From Cymbidium sinense (taxonomy: Eukaryota > Streptophyta > Magnoliopsida > Asparagales > Orchidaceae): a stretch of DNA of 64,000 nt. The position numbers and the translations under genes were made by a program. Shown in pieces: positions 1-10,519 of the stretch. The stretch covers positions 15,293,179 through 15,357,178 of the forward strand of contig CM038228.1 in NCBI GenBank assembly GCA_021442155.1, written 5' to 3'. The notes under the pieces are model-generated. The model ran no database searches. It was not told the origin of the DNA and worked only from the letters and a program-made list of their open reading frames with translations. Within the stretch, counting starts at the first letter, position 1. Each line of letters opens with the position of its first letter.

Positions 1-281
1 ATAAATTGCAATGTTTGACAATGACGGAATGTTTGATAACTTCGTAGAGAACTTTTGGTAATTGCTTAAGTGGTGTTAAATCTCAAGATAAATCATTCAA
101 TTAACCGTATAATTCTTTTATAATATTGGCATCAATACCATAAATATATACGACATGATATGTTACGGTGTATGGAAATATATTTGTTGATTAATTCGCT
201 CTTGATATAAAGAGTATCGCACCATCATTGGCTATTTCTTATTGTTCTTTCCTTTGATTTTTCTTTTTTAAGAACTTGAGA
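1..281 (-). repeat. Inverted fragment of the viral downstream ORF
   Basis: These bases match the reverse complement of about 4471-4763, inside the ORF that follows RNase H in viral segment A, with scattered mismatches. Shared landmarks are the words around GTAGAGAACTTTTG and GTTCTTTCCTTTGATTTTTC. The orientation is opposite to the viral sequence that follows, so a rearrangement breakpoint lies between about 281 and 420. The fragment runs off the left edge of the window. It is non-coding now. Confidence 0.75.
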
Positions 282-349
282 TCGAAGAATTAATTACTAT
301 CTTGTCGAGTGCATTTTGATTCAAAATCGTGATTTATCTTGAGGAAGAT

Positions 350-417
350 CACCAGTGTAGTGGTCAACAACTAAGGAATCAATAAAATCTGATGATCACA
401 AAATTACGGGTTACATC
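350..417 (+). repeat. Displaced start of the viral downstream ORF
   Basis: Bases 365-417 are almost identical to 4190-4245, just after the start of the downstream ORF of segment A; the shared run starts CAACAACTAAGGAATC. Bases 350-366 also resemble about 4670-4686. In segment A this ORF follows RNase H, but here a piece of it abuts coat-protein sequence at about 420. It is best read as part of a mosaic junction produced when viral DNA was joined and integrated. Confidence 0.7.
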
Positions 418-420
418 ATA

Positions 421-1250
421 TTTTTCTACTTAACAAAAATTTACTTAAGCATTTGTAATATTTGCTATTTACAAGAATACAGTTGTGAACATCAAAATCA
501 TTATAATATTTTAAGCAATGATATTATATCTCGACATGTATTTTTACAAATTATCCAACCATATAATATTATATGGGTCAACAATTTACACAAACATATC
601 CGACGATGTTACCAGGAAGTAGAATACAATTTGGAAGAAAATTCTTTGATGCACAATAAACAAATTGATCATAAACAAAAAAAAATATAAACAATCGTTA
701 TGTTATAATAAAACAGATACGGTACATCAATGGGGTTGTACAAACTTAAATAAAACAACGTCCTGTAAAGGACCAAATTGTTACAAAAAGAAAAAGTTCT
801 TTAGAAAAACAAATAAGACAAATTTTAATAATAAGAAATGAACTTTCAGAAAGAAACAATTTACTAAAAATAAAAAATTTGTAAGTGCTGGTTGTGTAAA
901 GAAGAAGGTCATTATGCGAATGAATGCCCTAAAAGACAAAAACCAGCTAATATTAAATCTGTCCAAATAATCGAAGAAAATAATTTAGAATCCATATTTG
1001 ATATATTTGAACTTCGACTCAAGACGAACTCATGAATTAGCGATCAAGAAAATTTTATCAACTCAACTTTGTTATGATGATATTGATTTAAATGAATATC
1101 TATATTACGATTAATCATGTCGGACATGAACAAATTTGAGCAGATACAATTATAGATGATTATATAATATAATAGACACTTAACTCTTTCGAATCGAATA
1201 CAAAAGATCGAGAAAAAGAAAATTATCTTTAGGAATCAAAGATTGTTTCG
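421..1250 (+). pseudogene. Endogenous pararetrovirus coat protein remnant, segment A
   Basis: Decayed capsid-protein region of a Caulimoviridae-like virus. The decisive feature is a zinc knuckle at 886-927 reading CWLCKEEGHYANEC, a C-x2-C-x4-H-x4-C pattern as in pararetroviral and retroviral nucleocapsids. It follows a lysine-rich tract (about 780-880) that would bind nucleic acid. Upstream text from 421 aligns with the opposite-strand segment C (about 17000-16500). An acidic stretch follows the knuckle and leads to the movement protein. Several in-frame stops and frameshifts break it, and its N-terminal part is missing at the junction near 420. In the family this protein forms the virion shell and packages DNA; here it cannot be made. 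Confidence 0.75.
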
Positions 1251-1252
1251 AC

Positions 1253-2060
1253 ATGCCAATCTTAACATGGAATAGAACTGTATATTATACAATACGTCAA
1301 GGAGAATACCCAATAGAAATAACTGAAGAACAATGTAGTACAAAAATTCCTTTATATAATTTAAGCATGAGAAATCAAGATCTACAAAAAATACCACATT
1401 CTGAAAAATACAGACATGTCATTTTTGGAGGAATTCAGATTTTAATAAAAACATATTTTAGAAAAGGAATTGATAGTCCTATCACCTTATGGATCTATGA
1501 TGAAAGAATTATACACTCAAAAACAGATGCATTATTAGGAGTTATTCAAGGAAATTTATGCTATCAATCTTTATTATTTAATTTACATCATAATTATGCT
1601 ATCAACATCAACGATAGACACCTTGATCATACTCTCACGTTAAAACATAAGCTTGGTCGTATACAACTAAGACAAGGAAGTGCTGTTTATAGTATTACCT
1701 ATCAAATAGCATATGCATATAGTAATAATCACAACACCGTAATATTTAAACCACAAAATGAACCAATTCATTTAGATCCACTATTCTCTCAAATAGGATA
1801 AACAATTCAACCTAATATAGTAGATTATACTACTTTAACTCCACCACCTGACACCCTCTCATTAGACTTTGGCGACAGTAGTTTACTCAACAAAAATTTT
1901 AATCAACAACAAAGATATAGAAGTTTTAATGAAACAAACAAAGATTTAATTATTCAACCACGACGATCTATCGATACAGAAAATACAATTAATAATCAAT
2001 TATTACTAAAGGATATTATATCTCTCACGAAAACGTGTATTTGATATTGAGACAGGATCA
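1253..2060 (+). pseudogene. Endogenous pararetrovirus movement protein (30K superfamily), segment A
   Basis: An open stretch of 182 codons (1253-1801) carries 30K movement-protein features: a hydrophobic FGGIQILIK core (about residues 61-69), then a GID-P-L-W-YDERI segment (about 76-90) with the conserved aspartate, then LDHTLTLKHKL near residue 127. In the family it enlarges plasmodesmata for cell-to-cell spread. A stop codon at 1799-1801 interrupts it; segment C has a glutamine at the matching site, and the same frame continues about 230 bases toward the protease. Movement protein and protease were therefore probably parts of one polyprotein. It lies directly after the coat-protein region, an order known from cavemoviruses and solendoviruses. 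Confidence 0.8.
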
Positions 2061-2078
2061 CATAGAGATACAACATTA

Positions 2079-2945
2079 ATGCCTAATAATCTACTAATCC
2101 CACGATCTGAATCATACATCTATAAAGACTATCATGGAATAAATCATGTCTGTCCCACTAAAACAAATATTCTATTTGATTTTTGGGATATTTTAAATAA
2201 TCGTGTTGATTTTCAACATACCTTTTTAACTGATGACACAAAAAAAGATAGAGTATTAGTCGGGATGGACTTTTTACAACAACATACAATTACCTTTACT
2301 GATACCACCATAAAAATTGATTCAATCCTCTTTTCCCGTTATCATGGTCCACTTTCATAGTTATATTCAAATTGAACTTTATGTTCCAACGTATGAACCT
2401 ATCCTTGTCCACGCCTTATGTGATACGGGCAGTGATATCTGTGTCTGCAAACAATGGCTCCTTCCATCTCATTTACCTCTTCATCATACCAATCTACTGC
2501 TTGACACCTTTAATGGACTTCGAACAATTTCTACTTATTGGGCTGATCAATTTATTTTAATCAATAATACCCTTATTAAAATACCCAAACTATGGTGCTC
2601 GATGGTCCGATTTTATCCTTGGTAATAACTTTTTTAAATTCATGCGCTTTTACCCAATATTATCATCTCGAATTACGAACTCCCTGTAACCACCTTCTCT
2701 CCTATCCTTTTCTCCAATCTCCCATTACTCACTCTGCCTCCTCTCCACCTACGTTTCACAGCCAGCGTGGTGATTTAGACAAACTTATACAAAAACACCT
2801 GTCCAAACCTTCCTCTCTTTGCTTCTTCGAACTTGATAAATTAACATCTATTCGACATTTTGCCAAAACCTTATTCTCAAAATCATTCTCCGAAAATCCT
2901 TTACAATTTTGGACAAAAGAACCTGGCAACATATTACCCCTTTAA
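2079..2945 (+). pseudogene. Endogenous pararetrovirus aspartic protease region, segment A
   Basis: Retropepsin-like protease region of the polyprotein, which in the family matures the viral proteins. Bases 2079-2360 hold an open 93-codon piece. After a frameshift near 2340 a second frame carries the active site CDTGSD (DTGS at 2422-2433). Another shift near 2600 moves to a third frame containing a serine/proline-rich linker and a segment with QFWTKEP near 2910 that leads to RT. The catalytic DTGS survives only here; segments B and C have changed versions. At least two frameshifts make it non-functional. Confidence 0.75.
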
Positions 2946-3720
2946 ATCCTCTTTAATTATAGTTAGACCCATGAAATATACTACAGAAGATAAAATTGAG
3001 TTTCAAAACCAACTCACGAGTTACTACACTACAACTCATCTCTCATACTAGTCCACATAGTAGTCCTTTTCACCGCAATCATCGAACAGTTAGCGGTAAA
3101 GCATATGGTCATCAATTACAAAAAACTCAATGATAATACTAAATTTTACGGTTACTTTTTGCCCAATAAAGAAGTCTTAATTAACCAAATTAAAAACGCC
3201 AAATGATTTTCTAAGCTTGATTGCAAATCTGGTTTTGGCAAATCAAAATGCACCGATAGTATCGAATTACTTGATTCCTCAAGGCCACTTTCTGGAATGT
3301 TATGCCTTGACTCAAGAATGCACCAGATATTTCAACAAAGAATGGATTATTTATTTTCGAATTTAACACCTTTTGCCTAGTTTATGTAGATGATATTCTT
3401 ATTTTTAGTCCAACTTTAACTACACATATGAAACATCTCACTCTCTTTGCCAATAAAGCTTATCAGCATGGTATCGTCTTAAGTAAAAAGAAAGCAACAT
3501 TTGTAACCCCTGCCATTGAATTTTTAGGATTGAAAATTGACAACGACACAATAGAATTACAAGATCATATTTTACAAAAATAGATAATTTCAAAACTATC
3601 TCCAATCGGAAGGATCTACAACGTTTTAGGATGCATCAACTTGCCGCGTTCATCAAAAATTTAGCCACTTAAGAGCACACCTTTAAAAGAAACTACGAAA
3701 AAATATACCTTGGATATGGG
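2946..3720 (+). pseudogene. Endogenous pararetrovirus reverse transcriptase, segment A
   Basis: Remnant of the RT domain that in the family copies pregenomic RNA into DNA. The catalytic box YVDD is intact at 3383-3394 within LVYVDDILIFS. It is followed by a GIVLSKKK segment and FLGLKID near 3520-3540, as in caulimovirid and gypsy RTs. The N-terminal fingers (about 2960-3330) are scrambled by frameshifts and stops, although words matching copy B remain. It continues into RNase H. The preserved YVDD sits in an otherwise unreadable frame, so the domain is dead. Confidence 0.8.
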
Positions 3721-3779
3721 ATAGCTCGACAAAAATATTTTACAACAAATACAACAACATTGCAAAACTCTTCCAAAGC

Positions 3780-4060
3780 TAACCCAACCAATGAAAACTG
3801 ATTATCATAGCTCGACACATCTTTGGGGCCATTTTAAAAGCCATACGACAAAATACTGAAGTCTTATGCCGTTACTCTTCTGGCACATATACATCCGCAG
3901 AACAAAACTATCATATCAATGAAAAGGAACTTCTAGCAATAAAAAAGGCTATCAAAAAATTTGAGTTATTTCTCTTCACTTTATCATAGGCGATAATAAA
4001 AGCTATATCCTTTATTAAAGGAAAAATTGTAGATACCTAATAAATGATTAATTAGATGGC
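3780..4060 (+). pseudogene. Endogenous pararetrovirus RNase H, segment A
   Basis: RNase H domain following RT. A readable stretch near 3820-3970 carries WG-ILK, then YSSGTYTSAEQNYHINEKEL and AIKKAIKKFE, the central part of viral RNase H1 folds. The closing part (about 3990-4060) has frameshifts. The domain would degrade RNA in the RNA-DNA hybrid. A displaced extra piece of its end lies at 5365-5430. The matching region of segment B is at about 10080-10400. Confidence 0.75.
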
Positions 4061-4183
4061 AAATTGATTTTGCGTATAATTTTGATATCGAATATATTGA
4101 AGGAAACGAAATGCTTTAGTGATACTTTAAAATTTTGCGGTCGAGTTCTCTCCTAGATAATGATTTGAATTACGATACTCGAC

Positions 4184-5260
4184 ATGGAAACAAATTCAAC
4201 AACTAAGGAATCAATAAAATCGATGATCACAAAATTACGGGTTTCATCATCTTGGATCGGATTATGGAAATTAGAATGTGAAATTGCCTACAGCAATCAA
4301 TTATTGAACGAATTACAGAATGTTAAGAAATATCTCCTCGGTGAGATTGATGAAGATCAATTACCATCAATTACAACATTACAACAACACACCACACAAA
4401 TAAAAACTCCATCAGAAGGAGACATGCAAATATCAGCTAACACAGATGTAGAATTATCATCCACTTTTTCCCAAGTTCTTTAAAAAGAAAAATCAAAGGA
4501 AAGAACAACAGAAGAAATAGCCAATGATTGACAAAGATACTCTTTATATCAAGAGCGAATTAATCCACAAATATATTTCCATACAGCCGGAACATATCAT
4601 GTTGCATATATTTATGGTATCACTGATGCCAATATTATAAAAGAATTATATGAAGCCGGGTTAATTCGAATGATTTATCTTGAGGATTTAACACCACTAA
4701 GCAATTATCAAAAGTTCTCTACGAAGCTATCGAAACATTCCAGGCTGTTGTCAAACATTGGAATTTATATATAAAATTATTCCAGACTTATCCGAGTACG
4801 GAAGGACAAATATCTCGATACAATCATCGATTAGACCATTCTATCCAAAAATATGTGATTGATAAACCATTTTATCAACGACAAAAGGATGAAGACCTAT
4901 TTCAAATGGATGGAAACCAAAAATAGGCCAACAAATATTTGGGTATATCATTTATGATACTTTTATCTACAGTTATAGCAAAACACCCTCGTCAATCCAC
5001 AGTATTATATCGAAATGGATAAATATGCTTCCAAAATATGATCAAAGCGCCTAGTGAAGAAAAATTTTGTGCAAAATTACAAAGACAAACTCCATGAATG
5101 CAATTATTGCGAAAAAACACGCAGACTTTTCGAGAAAATTTGGAACAACGACGAAAATAGCAACAGGAAAAGCAAAAAATTATTAACAGCACTACTAAAA
5201 AGAAAAGCAGAATTGACAAAAAGGCAACTCCACTATAGAAAAGGAACATAATTATTCAGC
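4184..5260 (+). pseudogene. Viral ORF downstream of RNase H, function unknown, segment A
   Basis: An ORF of 99 codons (4184-4483) opens just after RNase H and, past a stop, stays recognisable to about 5060 with a lysine-rich tail (about 5060-5260). Segment B has a homologue at 10520-11480; shared words include WKLECEI, YIYG and ELY. Conservation between two diverged segments shows that it was a real gene. Its position after RT/RNase H matches that of the translation transactivator of cavemoviruses and solendoviruses, but I see no diagnostic motif, so that is inference only. Stops break it several times. Confidence 0.6.
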
Positions 5261-5364
5261 ACTCAAAAGAAAAGCAATAAGTCAAAAAGCAAATATAATT
5301 ATTCAAAAAGCAGTCCCAGATTCTCTCAAGATGCACTCAGCTCCAATTATTCACTCCACTATCA

Positions 5365-5430
5365 TAAGAACTGATAATAAAACTGCTATATCCTTTATTA
5401 AAGGAAAGATTGTAGATTCGTTACCTAATG
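5365..5430 (+). repeat. Displaced RNase H fragment of the virus
   Basis: The text around CTATATCCTTTATTAAAGGA repeats the end of the RNase H region at about 3990-4040 and matches segment B at about 10290-10350. Here it lies after the downstream ORF, about 1.4 kb beyond its proper place. It is longer and closer to copy B than the version at 3990, so it may come from a different viral molecule. It marks the right-hand edge of recognisable segment A. Confidence 0.65.
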
Positions 5431-5539
5431 TTGTTATTGTTAAAATTCACAAAGTTCAAATGTTTTGCATATGAAGATGGGTTTCTTTTAAAGAAAATTG
5501 GTTATTCATGTTAATTTTTTGTAATAATTTTAGACTTTA

Positions 5540-5760
5540 ATTTGAATAATGAGCAAAAGCATTTTGTCAATGTGCTACCCCTCTTATTAGTGATTTCAAC
5601 AATGATGACAACACCCTTATATATCCTGTGGTTAGAGCTCACACGTACATTGACAACTCAAAATTGCATTAATGACCATACCTACCACTTCCTAATGACA
5701 ACAAAATTATTGTTAGGTTCGTGGCTAGTGTTGCTGCCAAATGTGAGCATTCAACTCACT
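5540..5760 (+). repeat. Diverged direct repeat, left copy
   Basis: Resembles 7580-7800 in the same orientation. Shared landmarks are GCAAAGCATT, ATTTCA with GTGATAA or ATGACAA nearby, CCCTTATA followed by TGGTTAG, and GGCTA-G-TGCTACCAAAT. The copies are about 2 kb apart, which would suit a degenerate LTR pair or two copies of an unknown repeat. No retrotransposon protein was recognised between them. The 98-codon ORF here has no family signature. Confidence 0.4.
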
Positions 5761-7579
5761 TCACCTAGATTGAAGATCAAAGAAGACAAAACTTTGGCTA
5801 GATTGAAGAACAAGGACATAAAAGTATTCAGATTTTAATCAGATCAAAGATCAATAACATGGATATCCTAAAGTCTAACTAGATAAAATGGTGATAAGTT
5901 CTTAGTATCTCCAATGGTTTTAACACATTTGTGCATGAGGATATTACCTAGCGTGAAATTAGGTGAAAAGGTCAGATAATGGGTGTTATTGGATGTGATG
6001 AAGCCCATCAGCAAAGACGAGTAGTGAAAGTTGTCAAACTTAAGTCATGCCTGAGGTCATTGAACTCGAGGAAATCAAGCTTGAGATCTCAAGCTGTGTG
6101 GAAGCTGAAGCTGAAGTTAGATGAGGGGAATGGTAGGTTTCTGTCAGTGGGATCACGACTTCCTTTGGCATTATGCTAGGAGATATTTAGATTGGGTTCG
6201 TTACTTCTTATGTACACAAGCCTCTATAGCTAATTATTCATTTTGTTTGTGGGGTTTCTCTTTCAATTAAGGAGGTCTTTTATGATTTAGTGTAGTCTTA
6301 TATTTAGTTAGATTTGAATATGAATGAATCAAAAATGGATGGGGGATGGAGACAAACTTGATCAAGGTCACATGGACATCTTGAGTCTTTGACTGATCCA
6401 AATTTTCAATTTTGAAGTGCTTCATGTTGCACATCTAGAGAGCTTGATCAGCAACAACTGATTTTGTCTTACATATTCTTAGCATTTTAAGGTGCAAATG
6501 TGTGCAAAGATGTACTTTTAAATTTAACATGAACATGTTCACATGCATAGGGCTTGTTTTACCCGCTCCTTTAAACTGTATAGAGACAATGCATGATCAC
6601 TTGTTGGTTAAAGGTACTAGGCATAATTAACAAGATGCTAAGAGGCATAGAATGCTCATCAATTATTTGAGTTTTTATTTAATTTAGAGAAGCATGTAGG
6701 TTTTGGTTGATTGATGGGCTTGTTGGCATGAAAGCTAGCACAGTTTAGCTTGTGACATTTAAGCACATTTTGATAAGGTCATTAATTTTTTGTTGTCTTA
6801 TTTTAATTGAGATATGGCTAATATCCATTAGAAGATCTAGAAGTAGGGTTTATAATCACAAGGACAAGGAAAACCTAGTGATGAGTCTTACCATCTTACC
6901 ATCTTACCTTATAGGTAAAATGGTTTGATTGCTTATATTGGTTTAATAGGCTTGTAAACTTTATGCTAACCTATTAATTGGAGTGGGACTCAATATCATT
7001 TGAAATATATATAAGCTGGACTTATAACTTCAAAAATAAGGAAAAGCTAATAAGAAAGCTTGATTTGAGTTGCTATTATGAACTTAGGTCAGAGTGTGAG
7101 GACTTACCTTTTCTTGTCAAAGGGGTTTAATGGTATGAGACTTCAACTTAGGTTCATGGGAGCTTGATGTAAGACTTGTTTTGAATTTATAATGGCTTAT
7201 AATGATGGGTCTTGAGTTCTTATCCTATACAAAAAACAAATTGAATGGTGAGTCTTACGACGTTGACGTCTGTATGTTGAACGTCTATCATGACTCTTAG
7301 ACTAACTAGTAAATATAAGCCCAAACTTGTGTTCTATACCATATGTTTTAATCGAAGTCGGGGGGTTATTAGTACATTTTGTGTATTTGTGATGATTCCA
7401 TGTCTAAGCACACCTTTTTGAACAAGCTTGAAAGCATTTGTCTTATGGAACAACTTAATTGAATCAATTTGGGGTTGATTTGTGGGTTAATGTTGTAATC
7501 TAACAAATTTAACTTTTAAAAGATGGTGGAATTTTTTAAATAAATTAAATCATACATATTATTATGTTGATTAAGACTC
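5761..7579. other. Non-coding stretch between viral segments A and B
   Basis: AT-rich sequence with many stops on both strands. Short open stretches (for example 5979-6179) show no recognisable domain. No RNA gene or terminal repeat was seen. It may be the degenerate interior of an element bounded by the repeats at 5540-5760 and 7580-7800, but nothing in it proves that. Confidence 0.5.
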
Positions 7580-7791
7580 CAATATGTGTCACATGCAAAG
7601 CATTCTATTGATGTGCTTTTCTTTGCCAAGATGATTTCATCAGTGGTGATAATGCCCTTATACCTTTGGTTAGGGGTTGTGTTGTATTATCATAGTTTTA
7701 ACATTGGCATTGTCAAAATAGCACAATCACCATACCCATTAATACCTAATTTCAACAAAGCATTGTTGAGTATTGGCTAAGCATGGCTACC

Positions 7792-7800
<9 letters not shown>
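7580..7800 (+). repeat. Diverged direct repeat, right copy
   Basis: Partner of 5540-5760. The similarity ends where the (GA)n tract begins; a weaker match may resume at about 7941 (GGGTGTTATGG...), comparable to about 5981. No function assigned. Confidence 0.4.

Positions 7801-7839
<39 letters not shown>
7796..7839 (+). repeat. (GA)n microsatellite
   Basis: About 22 uninterrupted GA units. It creates an artificial reading frame of alternating Arg and Glu that should not be taken as a gene. Confidence 0.95.
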
Positions 7840-7844
<5 letters not shown>

Positions 7845-8482
7845 GGATTGGTGTTAGTAAGAGTGAGTGGATTTGGGAGGTTCTATTTTGGCAATCTTCA
7901 CAAGTGTGACATAAGAGAATGGGAGCAATTTGCATTGTGGGGTGTTATGGCCAATGAGGATGGTTGTTGAGCAAATGATGGGTTTGTGAATGTAATTGTG
8001 GGAGAGGCATGGATGAGTTATTATATATTTTTATTCCTTTAATATTATACAATATGCTAGTCCAAGAGTGCCTTGTCCTCAAAAAATCTTCTTAATTTAA
8101 TTCCTAGAGATACTTCCTTAATACTACTAAAGTTGCTTTCATTACAATGTCACCTCTAGTTTAACATGTAGGAATCGCTTTGAAGCTACTTTATTCAATC
8201 CTTGAAAATGTGATAATTTAAAAATACTAGATAAGTATATTTTGTAAAATGTAAAATTTTTATTCCTGACATTTTGTTAGCCATGCATATTGGACAATAA
8301 ATTTGATTTTTTTATTGGGAAGTTTCATTATAGACATGATCCTCATTGACTAAGGTACTTAATAAATATAAAGAGTGGATGAAAGATCTTCATATGATTT
8401 TTTTTTAAATCATGAGAAGGCTCATAATCAATTGTTACTAGGCTAATTTGGCATACTTTAATCGAAAAGGTAGCCAAAGATA
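7840..8482. other. Non-coding flank before viral segment B
   Basis: AT-rich sequence without a recognisable gene, RNA or terminal repeat. Similarity to the virus starts at about 8483, where text matches the reverse complement of about 12240 downward in segment C. Confidence 0.5.
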
Positions 8483-9090
8483 TGTTGAACTTATTAAAAA
8501 TCATAATACTGTTACATTTACTGATTATACTGTATGAATTAATTCTTCTATTATCTCACGACATCATAGTTAACTTTCACAACTATATTCAAATTGAATT
8601 ATATATCCCTACTTATGAACATATTCCTATTCATGCTTTATGTGATACTGGTAGATATCACTGTTTGTAAACGATGTATACTTCCATCACATATTCTTCT
8701 AGCCCAAGATAATTTACTATTAGATACCTTTAATGGTATCCGTACCATTAATAATTATTGGCCAAATCAATATATAATTCTCTGTGAAACTCTTATTAAA
8801 ATATGATGATTATGGTGTATGGATGATCTTGGTCCCAATTTCATCATTGGTAATAACTTTTTTAAAGCAATGTATTCCTTTACTCAATATTCAGATCGTA
8901 TCGAGTTAATTACTCCTTATAAACATACTCTTTACTGTCCTTTTATCTCTACTCCTATTTATCATGATCCTACACATCCACCTGTTTTTCGTAGCCAATA
9001 TGGTGATTTAGATACAATTATTACAAATCATCTTTTGACACAACGAATTTCATCCCATTTATACTTTTCTACACATTTTTGAAAAAAATC
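8483..9090 (+). pseudogene. Endogenous pararetrovirus aspartic protease, segment B
   Basis: Protease region homologous to 2300-2945. The active-site region reads CDTG at about 8641-8652, but the following serine-aspartate is lost through what looks like a 2-base deletion relative to segment A, which also shifts the frame. A second frame (8819-9082) continues with GPNFIIGNNFFKAM, the C-terminal part of the fold, and the linker to RT. The segment begins abruptly in the protease at 8483, close to the point where segment C ends. Confidence 0.75.
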
Positions 9091-9930
9091 AATAGATCAA
9101 ACATTTTGTTGAAAATTTGTTTTCCAAAATATTTTCAAAAAATCCACTTCAATTCTGGGCAAAAGATGAACTTGTTGCCCACATCGAATCAATTAACCCT
9201 ACTCTTATCTTACGAGTACTCCCAATGAAATACATTATTGAAGATAAACTTGAATTCAAAGGTCAAATATCTAAATTGATCTAACTCAAACTTATCGAAC
9301 CAAGCAATAGTCCACATAGTAACCCAGCTTTCCTTGTTAGAAATAATGCTGAACAACTCCGAGGAAAAGCTCGAATAGTTATTAACTAAAAAAGGTTAAA
9401 TGACAATACCAAATTTGATGGTTACTTACCCAATAAAAAAGTTTTAATTAATAAAAAAAAAATACTAAATGGTTTTCTAAACTAGATTGTAAATCAAGAT
9501 TTTGGCAAATAAAAATGCATGAAACAACAAGAACTTATCATTCAAGATACCTAACATTATCAATAGAATGTAATGCCTTTTGGATTAAAAAATACACCAC
9601 AAATGTTTCAACGACGAATGGATTATTTATTTCTGAATTTAATACTTTTGCCTTAATATATGTAGATGTCATTCTTATTTTTAGCAATACTCTTCCCATG
9701 CATTTGAAACATTTAATAATATTTTCACAAAAAGCATATAAACATGGTATTGTTCTAAGTTAGAAAAAACAATTTTCGTAACACAAAATATTGAATTTTT
9801 AGGATTAAAAATAGATCAAGGATCTATTAGATTACGAGATCATATTTTATAAAAAATTGATCACTTTTCTACCATTAACAATAAAAAAAATTACAAAGAT
9901 TTTTAGAGTGCATTAATTATGCTAAAGCTT
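9091..9930 (+). pseudogene. Endogenous pararetrovirus reverse transcriptase, segment B
   Basis: RT domain aligned with 2946-3600. Text with QFWAKDE (about 9153) starts the domain, followed by the fingers region and then an open stretch at 9515-9763. The catalytic box reads YVDV (9659-9670) instead of YVDD: the second catalytic aspartate is changed to valine, which would abolish polymerase activity. Downstream, FLGLKID (about 9795-9815) is conserved. Stops and frameshifts are frequent. Confidence 0.8.
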
Positions 9931-10059
9931 TTATTAAAAATTTAGTTATTTTGCGAGCTCCTCTTCAGAAGAAACTTCGAAAAAATATGGTCTGGAGCTG
10001 GGATAAAAATGATAAAAATCTTTTACAAACTATTTAAATAGCTTGTAAAAATCTTCCTA

Positions 10060-10440
10060 AATTAAATCTTTTTAATACTGAAGAAAAATTAATTATTGAA
10101 ACAGATAGTTCAAAAATTTGTTGGGGTGCAATTTTAAAAACAAAACAAAATAATAAAGAAATTTTATATCGATATGCTTCTGGAACGTATACTTCTACTG
10201 AACAAAATTATTATATTAATGAAAAAGAATTTTTAGCTATTAAAAAGTAATTAAAAATTTGAAATATTCTTAAACGAGTATTTTGTAATTAGAACTGATA
10301 ATAAAACAACTATTTCTTTTATAAAAGAAAAAATAATTGATTCACTCCCTAATAAATGACTTATTTGATGACAAAGTTGGTTTTTTGCATATAGTTTTGA
10401 TATTGAATATATTGAAAAAATAATAATAATTATTTTGCTG
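10060..10440 (+). pseudogene. Endogenous pararetrovirus RNase H, segment B
   Basis: RNase H domain after RT. A readable run from about 10090 carries ETDSSKICWGAILK, then YASGTYTSTEQNYYINEKE near 10180-10230, matching segment A. The end (RTDNKTTISF, about 10288-10320) matches the displaced fragment at 5365-5430. One stop near 10250 and later shifts break it. The downstream ORF starts about 80 bases beyond. Confidence 0.75.
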
Positions 10441-10519
10441 ATACATTAACTTGAGAATTTTGCAGGATATGAGCATCAAACAAGATATAAAACTACAAAT
10501 ACCATATATAATATAACAT

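Noticed and set aside
781..966. 61-codon Phe-rich ORF on the - strand
   Set aside because: Antisense shadow of the lysine-rich and zinc-knuckle part of the viral coat protein.
7773..7970. 65-codon ORF with an Arg/Glu run
   Set aside because: The run is the (GA)n microsatellite, and the rest has no domain.
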